Assembly (NCBI GenBank): GCA_043748015.1
Contig: JAYTOA010000016.1
Coordinates: 1 to 17,750 of the forward strand
Direction: 5' to 3'
Length of the DNA: 17,750 nt
DNA from: JAIBBG01 sp043748015
GTDB taxonomy: Bacteria; Bacteroidota; Bacteroidia; Flavobacteriales_D; Sanyastnellaceae
Both the position numbers and the translations under genes were made by a program. Shown piece after piece: positions 7,701-14,327 of the stretch; position 1 is the first letter of the stretch, and every line of letters starts with the position of its first letter. The notes under the pieces are model-generated. The model made no database searches. It was not told the origin of the DNA and saw only the letters and a list, made by a program, of their open reading frames with translations.

Positions 7701-10700
7701 CCATGAAATTAGGAACAACCAAATCATAGAATTGGCCACACTCAACCTCAAAGTCACCAGGCTCATCCACGGTTGGAGGAGTTGTATCTGTTACAGTGAT
7801 ATTCACAATAACAGTAGTGGCATTATCACAATGGTCAATTGCTGTCCAAATCCAATGGTGGATAGTTGTACAACCGTCCTCTTCAATTGAATGGTTAGCA
7901 GTCAAATCTAGGTTTTCATCACAATTATCAGTGAATGTTACTGAAGGAATCAACCAAAGTTCATCACACTCATAAGTTGCGTCATAGGATTCTATGCTTG
8001 CTATTGGAGCCTCTGTATCAGTCAAAGTGATAAACTGAGTAAACTCTGAATAATTTTCACATTCGTCGTAGGCGCGATAAATACGAATCAAACGACCGGC
8101 GCAACTTCCGCTTGCGGCTTCCTGACTGTAAATTACCACAGTTGGATTTGGGTCGCAGTTGTCAGTAGCAGTTGCCAGTACACTATTGTCAATGTCATCA
8201 CAAGGCATTGTGACTTCGATCATTGCATCAATAACCGGAGGAGTATTGTCATAAATCGAAATATACTGTGTGAAGTACGAAGTGTTAAAGCACTCGTCGG
8301 TAGCTGACCACGTGCGAATTAACAATCCATTGCAATGTGACTCATTTGCCCAATCATCCGTGTGTTCATAAGTAACCTCACCACAATCATCAATCGCTGT
8401 AGGCTGAATAACCGGAATGAGTTCGTCACACTCGTAGGAGTATTCCACTTGCTGCTGACCGAAAACAGGAGCTTCTTCATCAGTTACGTGAATTAAGCGA
8501 GACTCTACAGTCTGATGTCCACAGTCATCAAATGCTCTGTAAACGCGAACAATAGTATAAGAATGAGGACAATTACCTGGGATAATGTCATCAGCAACTT
8601 CAACATCTACGTCATCATCACAAAGGTCATATGCTATCGGAATTACAATCGCAGGAACCTCGTCATCACAGCTAATCCACATATCCTCAGGCAAACTCTC
8701 AAACCATGGATTTTGTGTGTCAACAATAGTAATAACAACATTTTCTGATGTTGTGTTTTCGCAATTATCAGTTGCACTGAATGTATAGGTGTAATAAGTA
8801 ATACAATCAATTGTTTCCGTGAACACTCCAGAGAAGTATGTCAATTCATCATCACAATTATCACCAAAAGAAACAAATACTTCAGGCAATTCAGTACCAC
8901 ATTCAACTGTAGCATCAGGAGACTGCTCGATCACATATGGCGGAATGTTATCCGTCAAAGTGATTATCTGCTGCACTTCAGCATAATTCTGGCAATCATC
9001 CCAAGCACCATATGTGCGAATGATTCGTCCTTGACAACCGCCGCTTACAAATTCATCTGCAATCCACTCAACAGAAACAGACTCGTCGCACAAATCAGTC
9101 GCAGTTGCGAAGATTCCCATGTAATCATCACAAGGCAAAGAAATTTCCGGCTCGTATGCTATTACAGGAGGTGTTGTGTCGAGAATAGTTATGGTCTGAG
9201 TAGCGTATGATGAATTGTTACATTGATCCGTCGCAGTGAAAGTGCGAATGATTAAAGTATAGCAAGTTGATTGAAACTCATACTGATCATCAGAAGTAAC
9301 TGTAGTTACTCCACACAGATCTTCAGCTGTAGCCATTGAAGCCGGTACATCTTCGTTACATTCGATAGTGATATTCTCGGGCACGGAAGTAAAGAATGGA
9401 GCAACGTTATCAATAACGAAGTAGGTTACAGATCCTGTAGTCTCATTACCGCAATTATCAACTGCTACATAAGTTCTAACAACAGAATAAGACTGTGGGC
9501 ACTCGCCATCAACCATCAAATCTGTGAAAGAAATTTCAACGTCATCATCACAATTGTCTGTGGCAGTTGCATCACCATAAGTAATTCCATCCTCACAAGA
9601 GAATACTCCACCTTCAGGTAATGAAAGCACTGGAGGCGTTGAATCAACTACAGTAATTGTAGTTGTGTCAGTTGAATAATTGTCGCAATAGTCCCAAGCT
9701 TCCCAAATCCAAAGAATTGTGTAGCTATTGGCACATGGACCTTCCATCATTTCTGTGTGGAATTCAACAGTCACAGCCATGCCGCAATTGTCATAAACAA
9801 TCGCACCTTCAACACCAGGAGCTGCAGGGACGTCGTCACATTCAGCAATCATATCACCAGGAACCTCGATTACTGGAGGCGTGTTGTCAAGAATTGTGAT
9901 AAACTGAACAACAACTGTAGTGTTTCCACAATCGTCAGTCGCTGTGTAGGTGCGCATAATTACACCAAGACAACCACCAGAATTGGTAATATCCTCGTAT
10001 GTTACTGTTACATCCAGATCACAATTGTCGTGAGCAGTAAGAAGCTCCACAGAATCAATCATATCGCACTCAACATAAATCTGAGCTGTAAACGGATCGA
10101 AAACAGGAGGCGTAGAATCTGTAATAGTAATTGTTTGCGTGCCAGTTGAAATATTGCCACAACCATCATCAGCTGTGAACAATCTGATCAACTGATAGCC
10201 ACACTCATTTTGAATAGTATTGGTTTCACCTTCAACTACATCAACTACACCTTGACATGCGTCAACGGCAGTAGCCTCAGTTAGAACATAAATTTCATCA
10301 CACTCATATGTTGCGTCTGCAGGTACAGTCAAAACAGGCGCTGTAGTATCGATAACGTGAATCACATAATCGCAAAACGCCTCATTTCCACAAACGTCCA
10401 CAGCACGGTATCTGTGAACAATATCCCAATGACATTCTGAAATATTAATAGTTGCAGAAGAAAACAAATCGATCACAACATCTTCACCACAATTATCGGT
10501 TGCGCTCAGACCTTCAGCAGGCAAAGCACCTGGTACATCATCACCACACTCAATATCAATAGAAGGGTAGCAATTGTCAAATACAGGAGGAGTAGTATCA
10601 TGTATTGAGATAACCTGATCGATCATTGTCACATTTCCACAAGCATCAGTAGCTCTCCAGAAACGAGTCAATTCACCATTACAGATATCGAATGGATTGC

Positions 10701-11772
10701 CAACAGGTACACATGTCTTGTCAGTAGTCAAGTCACCGTGATTGCTCACGTTCTGACCATTTACAACACCAGTGTAATAGAACCATCCAGAACCACCCTC
10801 ATTACCATTTCTGTTATTGGCTCCCTGACCAAACTGGAAACCGAAATAGTAGTTGGTTGGTTGATGAGACAAGTACAAAAAGCTACCTGCGTTTAATCCT
10901 GTTCCCACGAAGTGAGAAAATACGGGAACCAGCTCATAATAAGACCAATTGAAGTGAGTCAAAGCTCCAAAGCCCAGATCATCTTTATAGCTGCGGCCTA
11001 AAGCACTCCAGTCTGTCCAGTTCTTACCATTTTCCATCCAGAAACTCACGTTCCAGGTCTGACCCGGATTCGACATGTTCTGAACATCACCTGTAATATG
11101 AGCAGTACCATCAACCATGAAAGTCATGGTAGCTGAACCCGGGATCCAAGTGTAGTAATCATTTGCAGCAAGACCAAGACCGGTCAAACCGTTCAACCAT
11201 ACCGCCCAATCAGGACCTGGGCCAAGCGGTGTAGTCAATTCACAGAACAGAGAATCTCCGCCTGTGTTTGAATCGAAAATAATGATGTCGCTACCAGGAT
11301 TGCAATCCGTTGTTGACAATAAAGGAGTTTCAATCTCACCCTCACATTCTACCGAAATATCGGCTGGCTCCATGTTGAACACAGGACCCTGAGTATCGAT
11401 GACATGGATAATTTGCGTACAGCTGTTAGATGGACCACCCACAACTGATGCTGTCCATGTGCGAGTAATGATAACGTGACATCCGGTTCCGACAGAATTG
11501 TCGGCGTAATTCACATCTACCACACTTGTACAGGTTGTTGCAAATGTCGGCATGCCTGTGAGGTCAAGATCATTGTAATCGTCTCCACACTCCAGGATAA
11601 CAGTTGCAGGACAGAAAACATCTATATCACACCCATTCTGAGCGTTAGCGTTTTCAAATCCAAATAAAACAAACAAAAAAGCTATCGCAATAGCTTTAAA
11701 GCCTACGAAAATGTTGTTTTGCCAACAACACGATTTTTGCGTAAACTCAATAGAACGTAATAGTCTACTCAT
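4756..11772 (-). CDS. Giant HYR-repeat adhesin-like protein with type A T9SS C-terminal signal
   Basis: This 2338-aa protein has a long signal peptide: a 25-residue basic n-region, hydrophobic AIAIAFLFVLFGF, and likely cleavage at NANA|Q near residue 44. Residues 48-2231 are 23 tandem HYR-like units, mostly 76-83 aa. The usual unit reads D-T-T-PPV, then ExC, ATDNCD, GxC, RTWxAxDxCGN and xITIxD, giving four regular cysteines per unit that could form two disulfides. Units 2 and 23 each carry a homologous insert. The last ~85 residues form a T9SS type A sorting domain (LNIAPNPA, LQILDMTGRVV, IPAGMYMVRL). HYR domains are Ig-like folds linked to adhesion; a role as a long cell-surface fibre or matrix protein is inferred. 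The protein is very acidic, so calcium binding is possible. It has its own promoter box at 11839 and terminator at 4691. No enzyme motif is seen. Confidence 0.93.
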   Translation of the reverse strand: MSRLLRSIEFTQKSCCWQNNIFVGFKAIAIAFLFVLFGFENANAQNGCDIDVFCPATVILECGDDYNDLDLTGMPTFATTCTSVVDVNYADNSVGTGCHVIITRTWTASVVGGPSNSCTQIIHVIDTQGPVFNMEPADISVECEGEIETPLLSTTDCNPGSDIIIFDSNTGGDSLFCELTTPLGPGPDWAVWLNGLTGLGLAANDYYTWIPGSATMTFMVDGTAHITGDVQNMSNPGQTWNVSFWMENGKNWTDWSALGRSYKDDLGFGALTHFNWSYYELVPVFSHFVGTGLNAGSFLYLSHQPTNYYFGFQFGQGANNRNGNEGGSGWFYYTGVVNGQNVSNHGDLTTDKTCVPVGNPFDICNGELTRFWRATDACGNVTMIDQVISIHDTTPPVFDNCYPSIDIECGDDVPGALPAEGLSATDNCGEDVVIDLFSSATINISECHWDIVHRYRAVDVCGNEAFCDYVIHVIDTTAPVLTVPADATYECDEIYVLTEATAVDACQGVVDVVEGETNTIQNECGYQLIRLFTADDGCGNISTGTQTITITDSTPPVFDPFTAQIYVECDMIDSVELLTAHDNCDLDVTVTYEDITNSGGCLGVIMRTYTATDDCGNTTVVVQFITILDNTPPVIEVPGDMIAECDDVPAAPGVEGAIVYDNCGMAVTVEFHTEMMEGPCANSYTILWIWEAWDYCDNYSTDTTTITVVDSTPPVLSLPEGGVFSCEDGITYGDATATDNCDDDVEISFTDLMVDGECPQSYSVVRTYVAVDNCGNETTGSVTYFVIDNVAPFFTSVPENITIECNEDVPASMATAEDLCGVTTVTSDDQYEFQSTCYTLIIRTFTATDQCNNSSYATQTITILDTTPPVIAYEPEISLPCDDYMGIFATATDLCDESVSVEWIADEFVSGGCQGRIIRTYGAWDDCQNYAEVQQIITLTDNIPPYVIEQSPDATVECGTELPEVFVSFGDNCDDELTYFSGVFTETIDCITYYTYTFSATDNCENTTSENVVITIVDTQNPWFESLPEDMWISCDDEVPAIVIPIAYDLCDDDVDVEVADDIIPGNCPHSYTIVRVYRAFDDCGHQTVESRLIHVTDEEAPVFGQQQVEYSYECDELIPVIQPTAIDDCGEVTYEHTDDWANESHCNGLLIRTWSATDECFNTSYFTQYISIYDNTPPVIDAMIEVTMPCDDIDNSVLATATDNCDPNPTVVIYSQEAASGSCAGRLIRIYRAYDECENYSEFTQFITLTDTEAPIASIESYDATYECDELWLIPSVTFTDNCDENLDLTANHSIEEDGCTTIHHWIWTAIDHCDNATTVIVNITVTDTTPPTVDEPGDFEVECGQFYDLVVPNFMDNCDDELTYGNDFNEEMVGCNYVYTYIWWATDNCGNTTTVDQVVTVVDTTPPTLVVPIGGDFDCVDGITYGEAFAFDICDQEVDLTFTDVMTPGACPQSYTVVRTWVAIDDCQNVATGSAEYNVYDLNAPVFTFVPENITIECSDEIPASSATADDDCDDEVIYGQMDEYEFQSLCYTLIIRTFSAADHCGNVAYATQLITILDTTDPVISGEFEIEMPCDDISEGIFVTATDNCDDDVYIEIVSSEMVSGGCAGRIIRIYRAWDNCQNYSEFTQFITLTDDTPPVASIDPLDMTYECGEEWSPASVTFTDNCDMELILLPDLFITSDACITTYHYIWTAIDHCENVTTVDQIITVVDTTAPVIFAENSEITVDCNVAVDYITPDAYDACDGIIEVVPTYTSTPGDCPGEYTETLTFTATDACGNSSSVSFITHHVDNTPPMLENIPQGGEYSCEETLPNDMPTAFDYCSEATVMSSELTIDGNCPNSYVVVRTFWAVDECQNVSESVNVYYSVYDNTAPSFDNSVSDESYQCLDWSTYEVQVVTATDLCGEATVTHTITPMQVDNCGNGVWFVEYVAADQCFNYADIGYYITIEDTQAPELSSMPVSIMLDCDDEIPAPAIVTASDNCDNNVEVVYTETCLGDCPVDGESNCDLLTPVRPVGNPCAYPVDWAMALFGMPSAHKWYQLIPGSGTLVHNLDGSLTLTGSLVNAYNAGCGFNFNVTFANPLDWAAWSSQAFPTGFKADCGGVGANHTDWMYYILQNGPGAELTGWGAYAGSSIDLSHAPSNQYFGFQLGDGANNYNGVNGLGGWFSYSGVFLVNGEPIMSGNVGGAGDFAFEIDCCPDYQIVRCWTAMDCSGNEVSHCQTITFGDLNNNFNPAIAQTPSVTNTSTRDISILNIAPNPASYRSQITFMSKNDERLSLQILDMTGRVVADLFNSEVVAGVEYRADFDADKIPAGMYMVRLNSSSERDISRMQIAR
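5224..5751 (-). other. Insert domain copy 2, within HYR unit 23
   Basis: About 175 residues (near 2008-2182 of the protein) interrupt the last HYR unit between its third-cysteine region and its closing strand. Shared features with copy 1 are IPGSGTL, a W-x-x-W pair, a D-W-x-YY segment, LSHAPSNQYFGFQLGDGANN and a closing GGWFSYSGV. I do not recognise the family; the glycine- and aromatic-rich pattern suggests a beta-sandwich, possibly a ligand-binding module. Confidence 0.7.
6622..9636 (-). repeat. Higher-order four-unit (ABCD) blocks inside the HYR array
   Basis: Units 7-10 (9636-8713), 11-14 (8712-7780) and 16-19 (7551-6622) follow the same order of four unit types, with one single unit (15) between the second and third blocks. 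Type A has C-P-x-SYxVVR. Type B has CxxLxIRTxSA, and in units 8 and 17 YEFQSxCYTLIIRTF. Type C has SGxCxGRxIRxYxAxDxCxNY and ends TLTD. Type D has an aromatic Y/H-W/Y-x-W stretch and TAxDxCxN. One block is about 310 aa. Confidence 0.75.
10750..11241 (-). other. Insert domain copy 1, within HYR unit 2
   Basis: About 164 residues (near 178-341 of the protein) interrupt the second HYR unit. They contain IPGSATMTF, NWTDWSALG, NWSYYELVP, LSHQPTNYYFGFQFGQGANN and GSGWFYYTGV, which line up in order with copy 2 at the other end of the array. The closing HYR motif RFWRATDACGN resumes after the insert. Confidence 0.7.
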
Positions 11773-11838
11773 GATTTAAGAAATTGGTTAATTAATGAAT
11801 GAAGTAATTAATACTTTGCGGTCAAAGCAAGTCAGCGA

Positions 11839-11846
11839 CAAATATA
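11839..11846 (-). promoter_or_regulatory. -7 promoter element of the giant HYR-repeat gene
   Basis: The minus strand reads TATATTTG, a full match to the Bacteroidota consensus TAnnTTTG, 67 bases before the start codon at 11772, giving a leader of about 60 bases. The only TTTG upstream (11863-11860) is 13 bases away, closer than the usual ~19, so the -33 element is unresolved. Confidence 0.5.
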
Positions 11847-12130
11847 TATGACTTTTTCACAAATCCACCTAATAAAAATATTAAGTATCGGTTTAAACCT
11901 ATATCTCGTCGAAGCCAAAATGATATCCATCTAATTGCCCATGTTCTTATAAACAACTGAAAAACTACCGATTAGCATCATATTAACTCGTCGCTGAATT
12001 TATGACGTGCGACTGCGGAAAAAGCAGCCTTCATCAGAAAAAAATGACAGTTATCATTTTTTCTGACAATAATTTTCAGCCAACAGAATCGAAAACTTTG
12101 GGATTTCGAGGAAAATTCGACATGATGAAG
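11847..12130. other. Non-coding spacer between the giant gene's promoter and the tRNA-Phe promoter
   Basis: The divergent gap between the giant gene and tRNA-Phe totals about 400 bases. Apart from the two promoters and the hairpin at 12034-12066, I see no open frame with a credible start, no RNA gene and no mobile-element end. The sequence is AT-rich. Confidence 0.5.
12034..12066. repeat. Long AT-rich hairpin upstream of tRNA-Phe
   Basis: TCAGA-A(n)-TGA and its complement TCATTTTTTCTGA form a stem of about 13 bp with one bulged A around the loop CAGTTA. No gene ends next to it on either strand, so it is not an obvious terminator. It may be a relic of a lost gene end, a regulator binding site or a structure in a longer transcript. 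Confidence 0.5.
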
Positions 12131-12159
12131 TTGCAATCATGAAAAGTTGTTTAAGTTTG
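12131..12159 (+). promoter_or_regulatory. Promoter of tRNA-Phe (TTG -33 box and TAAGTTTG -7 box)
   Basis: TTG at 12131-12133 and TAAGTTTG at 12152-12159 match the Bacteroidota -33/-7 promoter pair with an 18-base spacer. Transcription would start a few bases later, shortly before the tRNA 5' end at 12176. This is the best promoter in the window. Confidence 0.75.
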
Positions 12160-12175
12160 CGCCCTCAAAAAAAAT

Positions 12176-12248
12176 GGTGCCATAGCTCAGTTGGTAGAGC
12201 AAAGGACTGAAAATCCTTGTGTCCCCGGTTCGATTCCTGGTGGCACCA
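12176..12248 (+). tRNA. tRNA-Phe (anticodon GAA)
   Basis: The 73-base sequence folds as a standard cloverleaf. The acceptor stem pairs GGTGCCA with TGGCACC, the D arm contains AGCTCAGTTGGTAGAGC, and the anticodon stem AAGGA/TCCTT holds the loop CTGAAAA with anticodon GAA at 12209-12211. The T arm contains GGTTCGATTCC. The discriminator base is A and CCA is not encoded (CAT follows), so the 3' end must be added enzymatically. It has its own promoter and terminator. Confidence 0.97.
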
Positions 12249-12255
12249 CATTTAA

Positions 12256-12294
12256 AAAGCCGTTCCCGATATTTGGAACGGCTTTCTTTTTTTT
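12256..12294 (+). terminator. Intrinsic terminator after tRNA-Phe, abutting aroB
   Basis: A perfect 11-bp stem (AAAGCCGTTCC with GGAACGGCTTT) and an eight-base loop are followed by C and eight T residues. It begins 8 bases after the tRNA and ends only 5 bases before the aroB start codon. The loop and first stem base contain GATATTTG, one mismatch from a TAnnTTTG box, which might serve as a weak aroB promoter. Confidence 0.92.
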
Positions 12295-12299
12295 ACAAA

Positions 12300-13346
12300 A
12301 TGATTAAGAAAAATCAAATTTCCTTTTATGAGACACCAAAATCCTTGGCGACTAAGATTGCTACGTTTTCAGATAAACCCGTAAAAAAAGCGATCATTTT
12401 GACAGATGAAAATGTGTCGACCCATTGTCTGCCACTCATTCTGTCGCATCTCAATGAGAAGTTCGAGTTTCTTGAGATTATCGAAGTGGACCCGGGCGAA
12501 TCATCAAAAGAACTGCGAGTTGTAGGACAAATCTGGACGCAACTGCTTGAATCTTCCTTTGAAAAAAAAGACTTACTGATTAATCTGGGTGGTGGAGTCA
12601 TATCAGATCTTGGTGGATTTGCGGGATCCACATACAAGCGTGGATTGAATTTCATTAATGTGCCCACCACTTTAATGTCGATGGTTGATGCTTCAATAGG
12701 AGGAAAAAACGGAATCGATCATAGCGGTATAAAAAACGCAGTCGGCACCTTTTCAACACCAGATGGTGTTCTCATCTATTCACAATTCCTTCATACCCTT
12801 TCAAAAAGAGAACTGAAATCCGGTTTTGCGGAAATGTTGAAACATGCGCTAATAGCAGATGAAGTTCAATGGCAAAAATTATCCGAAATAAATGAAATCA
12901 CAGCTCAATCAATTATTCCATTTATACCCAGCTCTGCGAAAATCAAGGAAAAAATAGTCAAGCTTGACTACCTCGAAAATGGAAAGAGGAAACTCTTGAA
13001 TTACGGCCATACTATAGGGCATGCCATCGAAGCCTGGCACATTGAAAGAAAGCGGTCGATCACACACGGTGAAGCAATCGCATATGGAATGCAACTTGAA
13101 TCCAAGGTTGCTTTGACAATGAAAAAAATTTCATTGTCAAACTATAATTTAATAGTGCCAGTCCTTGCAAAATATTTTCCAATAAAAAATAGAACTCTAC
13201 CCTCATTTGATCAGCTAATGAAATACATGAAGAACGACAAGAAAAATTATAATGGAGAGTTCAGGATGTCATTTCCGATATCCCCTGGCGAAGCCATTTT
13301 CGACGTTCCTGTCCCGGAGCAGATCATCAATGAAGTTATTTCTTAA
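12300..13346 (+). CDS. aroB: 3-dehydroquinate synthase (AroB)
   Basis: AroB converts DAHP to 3-dehydroquinate, the second step of the shikimate pathway to Phe, Tyr, Trp and folate precursors; it is a cytosolic NAD- and divalent-metal-dependent enzyme. At 348 aa the length fits the family. Visible motifs are the nucleotide-binding INLGGGVISDLGGFAGSTYK (residues 95-113), PTTLMSMVDASIGGKNGIDH (122-141), and metal ligands by family alignment E178 (FAEMLKHAL), H237 (NYGHTIGHAIE, with H241) and H256 (THGEAIAYGM). All key residues appear intact. The frame stays open upstream into the tRNA, but ATG at 12300 gives the normal AroB N-terminus and avoids overlapping the tRNA. The start lies 5 bases past the tRNA terminator's T-tract, so there is no room for a conventional leader. 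The gene converges with the RDD gene. Confidence 0.96.
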   Translation: MIKKNQISFYETPKSLATKIATFSDKPVKKAIILTDENVSTHCLPLILSHLNEKFEFLEIIEVDPGESSKELRVVGQIWTQLLESSFEKKDLLINLGGGVISDLGGFAGSTYKRGLNFINVPTTLMSMVDASIGGKNGIDHSGIKNAVGTFSTPDGVLIYSQFLHTLSKRELKSGFAEMLKHALIADEVQWQKLSEINEITAQSIIPFIPSSAKIKEKIVKLDYLENGKRKLLNYGHTIGHAIEAWHIERKRSITHGEAIAYGMQLESKVALTMKKISLSNYNLIVPVLAKYFPIKNRTLPSFDQLMKYMKNDKKNYNGEFRMSFPISPGEAIFDVPVPEQIINEVIS

Positions 13347-13388
13347 AGGCATTTATAGTGAGAAAAAAGCATTCTCGCCATCGATCGT

Positions 13389-14120
13389 TTATCTGGTCAA
13401 AACGATGTAGTCTTTTATAAGCAACTTCAAAAAGGTGACATCATCATATTCCGGCACTTCTATCTCAAGCTTCTCGCAAAGTCGATGAACAAGCTTCTTT
13501 ACAGCATCATTGTGCGCTTTATTCCGATACTTTTGATATCTCTCTATGGTTTGCTTTATTAGCAAAATATCTTCTTCTCTAAAATGTTGAATGCCTTCAA
13601 ATTTGGGTTGATAATTCAGTCTCGAGTCAATGCGAAGAATATCTTTCAAACCGATGCTCACTCTGCTATTTACTCTTATGACAACCATGCCGGAAGTAAC
13701 ATCTCCCAATCTTTGTGCTTTCTCAGAAGAAGCAACCATCAAAACACCTAACGTTCCAAAACTTAAAAAAACATCGATTATTCTAAAGGTCCATCGAATA
13801 AAATAGTCATAAAAAGTTGGTAATTTTCCATTTAATTTAATCACTTTAATTTTCAACATCCTCTTTCCCGGAGTCTGTCCATTCATCTTGACTTCAAAAA
13901 ACAGCGTGTAGAATGTCACAACCGGCAATACCACCACATAAGAAAAATACTCAGCGTATTCATAACTGTTGTCCACCAAAATAAAGAGCCACCATAGCAT
14001 AAAAAGTCCAAAAGACTTCACTATTGCATCAATAATAAACGCCAGTACTCTATCCCGTGCCTCCGCGAGCTCATAATTAATCGTAACATTCTGAGTTGTA
14101 TTAATTTCAATTGACTTCAT
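13389..14120 (-). CDS. RDD-family integral membrane protein
   Basis: This 243-aa protein has the RDD pattern. An R-D motif starts the first helix (ARDRVLAFIID, residues 21-31). Further membrane helices lie near 56-76 and 112-132. The loop GQTPGKRMLKIKVIKLNGK (about 81-99) and the late RLGD (about 137) are characteristic. After the last helix, a charged, probably cytosolic helical tail of about 90 residues follows (QTIERYQKYRNKAHNDAVKK), longer than the RDD core needs. RDD proteins have few assigned roles; some are linked to ion or solute transport. Here it diverges from a SpoIIM-like/DUF4129/DUF4350 gene set, a recurrent Bacteroidota neighbourhood, which suggests a shared membrane-associated function. 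The function itself is not shown by the sequence. Confidence 0.88.
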   Translation of the reverse strand: MKSIEINTTQNVTINYELAEARDRVLAFIIDAIVKSFGLFMLWWLFILVDNSYEYAEYFSYVVVLPVVTFYTLFFEVKMNGQTPGKRMLKIKVIKLNGKLPTFYDYFIRWTFRIIDVFLSFGTLGVLMVASSEKAQRLGDVTSGMVVIRVNSRVSIGLKDILRIDSRLNYQPKFEGIQHFREEDILLIKQTIERYQKYRNKAHNDAVKKLVHRLCEKLEIEVPEYDDVTFLKLLIKDYIVLTR

Positions 14121-14284
14121 GAAAGTATGTACACATTAACATTTCAATTCCGGGGTTGAAGTTAACCAAATTGTCACCACCGAAAGTAAGGTAGCCAAAC
14201 GCTGACAGAAGTCCAAGATTTGATCTGACCATAGCAATTGCAAAGTATCACCCCATTAAAAAACGCAGCAGACTTCAATTTACC

Positions 14285-14292
14285 TAAATTCG
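14285..14292 (+). promoter_or_regulatory. Weak candidate -7 element for the SpoIIM-like operon
   Basis: TAAATTCG differs from TAnnTTTG at one base and lies 35 bases before the ATG at 14328. No -33 TTG stands at the normal distance. The 207-base divergent gap (14121-14327) must hold promoters for both the RDD gene and this operon; I find no strong one. Confidence 0.25.
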
Positions 14293-14327
14293 TCACGAAA
14301 GAATGTCATACGTAGCAGTTCACCGAG

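Larger units (their letters stand above)
5080..11631 (-). repeat. Array of 23 HYR-like repeat units (about 230 bp each)
   Basis: The coding strand holds 23 consecutive units bounded by (T/N)-(P/A)-P-V-type junctions, 76-83 aa each except units 2 and 23, which are enlarged by inserts. Four cysteines recur in nearly every unit. The DNA has diverged strongly at synonymous sites while protein motifs persist, so the array is old and functionally constrained rather than a recent expansion. Confidence 0.85.

Noticed and set aside
4756..11772. Regular DNA repeats suggestive of a CRISPR or satellite array.
   Set aside because: The ~230-bp units are in-frame protein domains with diverged codons; there is no short identical repeat with unique spacers.
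12241..12260. tRNA 3' end as an integration (att) site.
   Set aside because: No integrase gene and no repeated copy of the tRNA end are seen in the window.
12219..12299. Upstream extension of the aroB frame by 27 codons into the tRNA-Phe gene.
   Set aside because: The extension overlaps the tRNA and its terminator, and the normal AroB N-terminus begins at ATG 12300.
13347..13388. Possible terminator between convergent aroB and the RDD gene (GAGAA...TTCTC).
   Set aside because: The stem is only 5 bp, with no proper T-tract after it on either strand.
14121..14327. Strong divergent promoters between the RDD and SpoIIM-like genes.
   Set aside because: Only one-mismatch -7 boxes without -33 partners are visible; listed only as a weak candidate at 14285.
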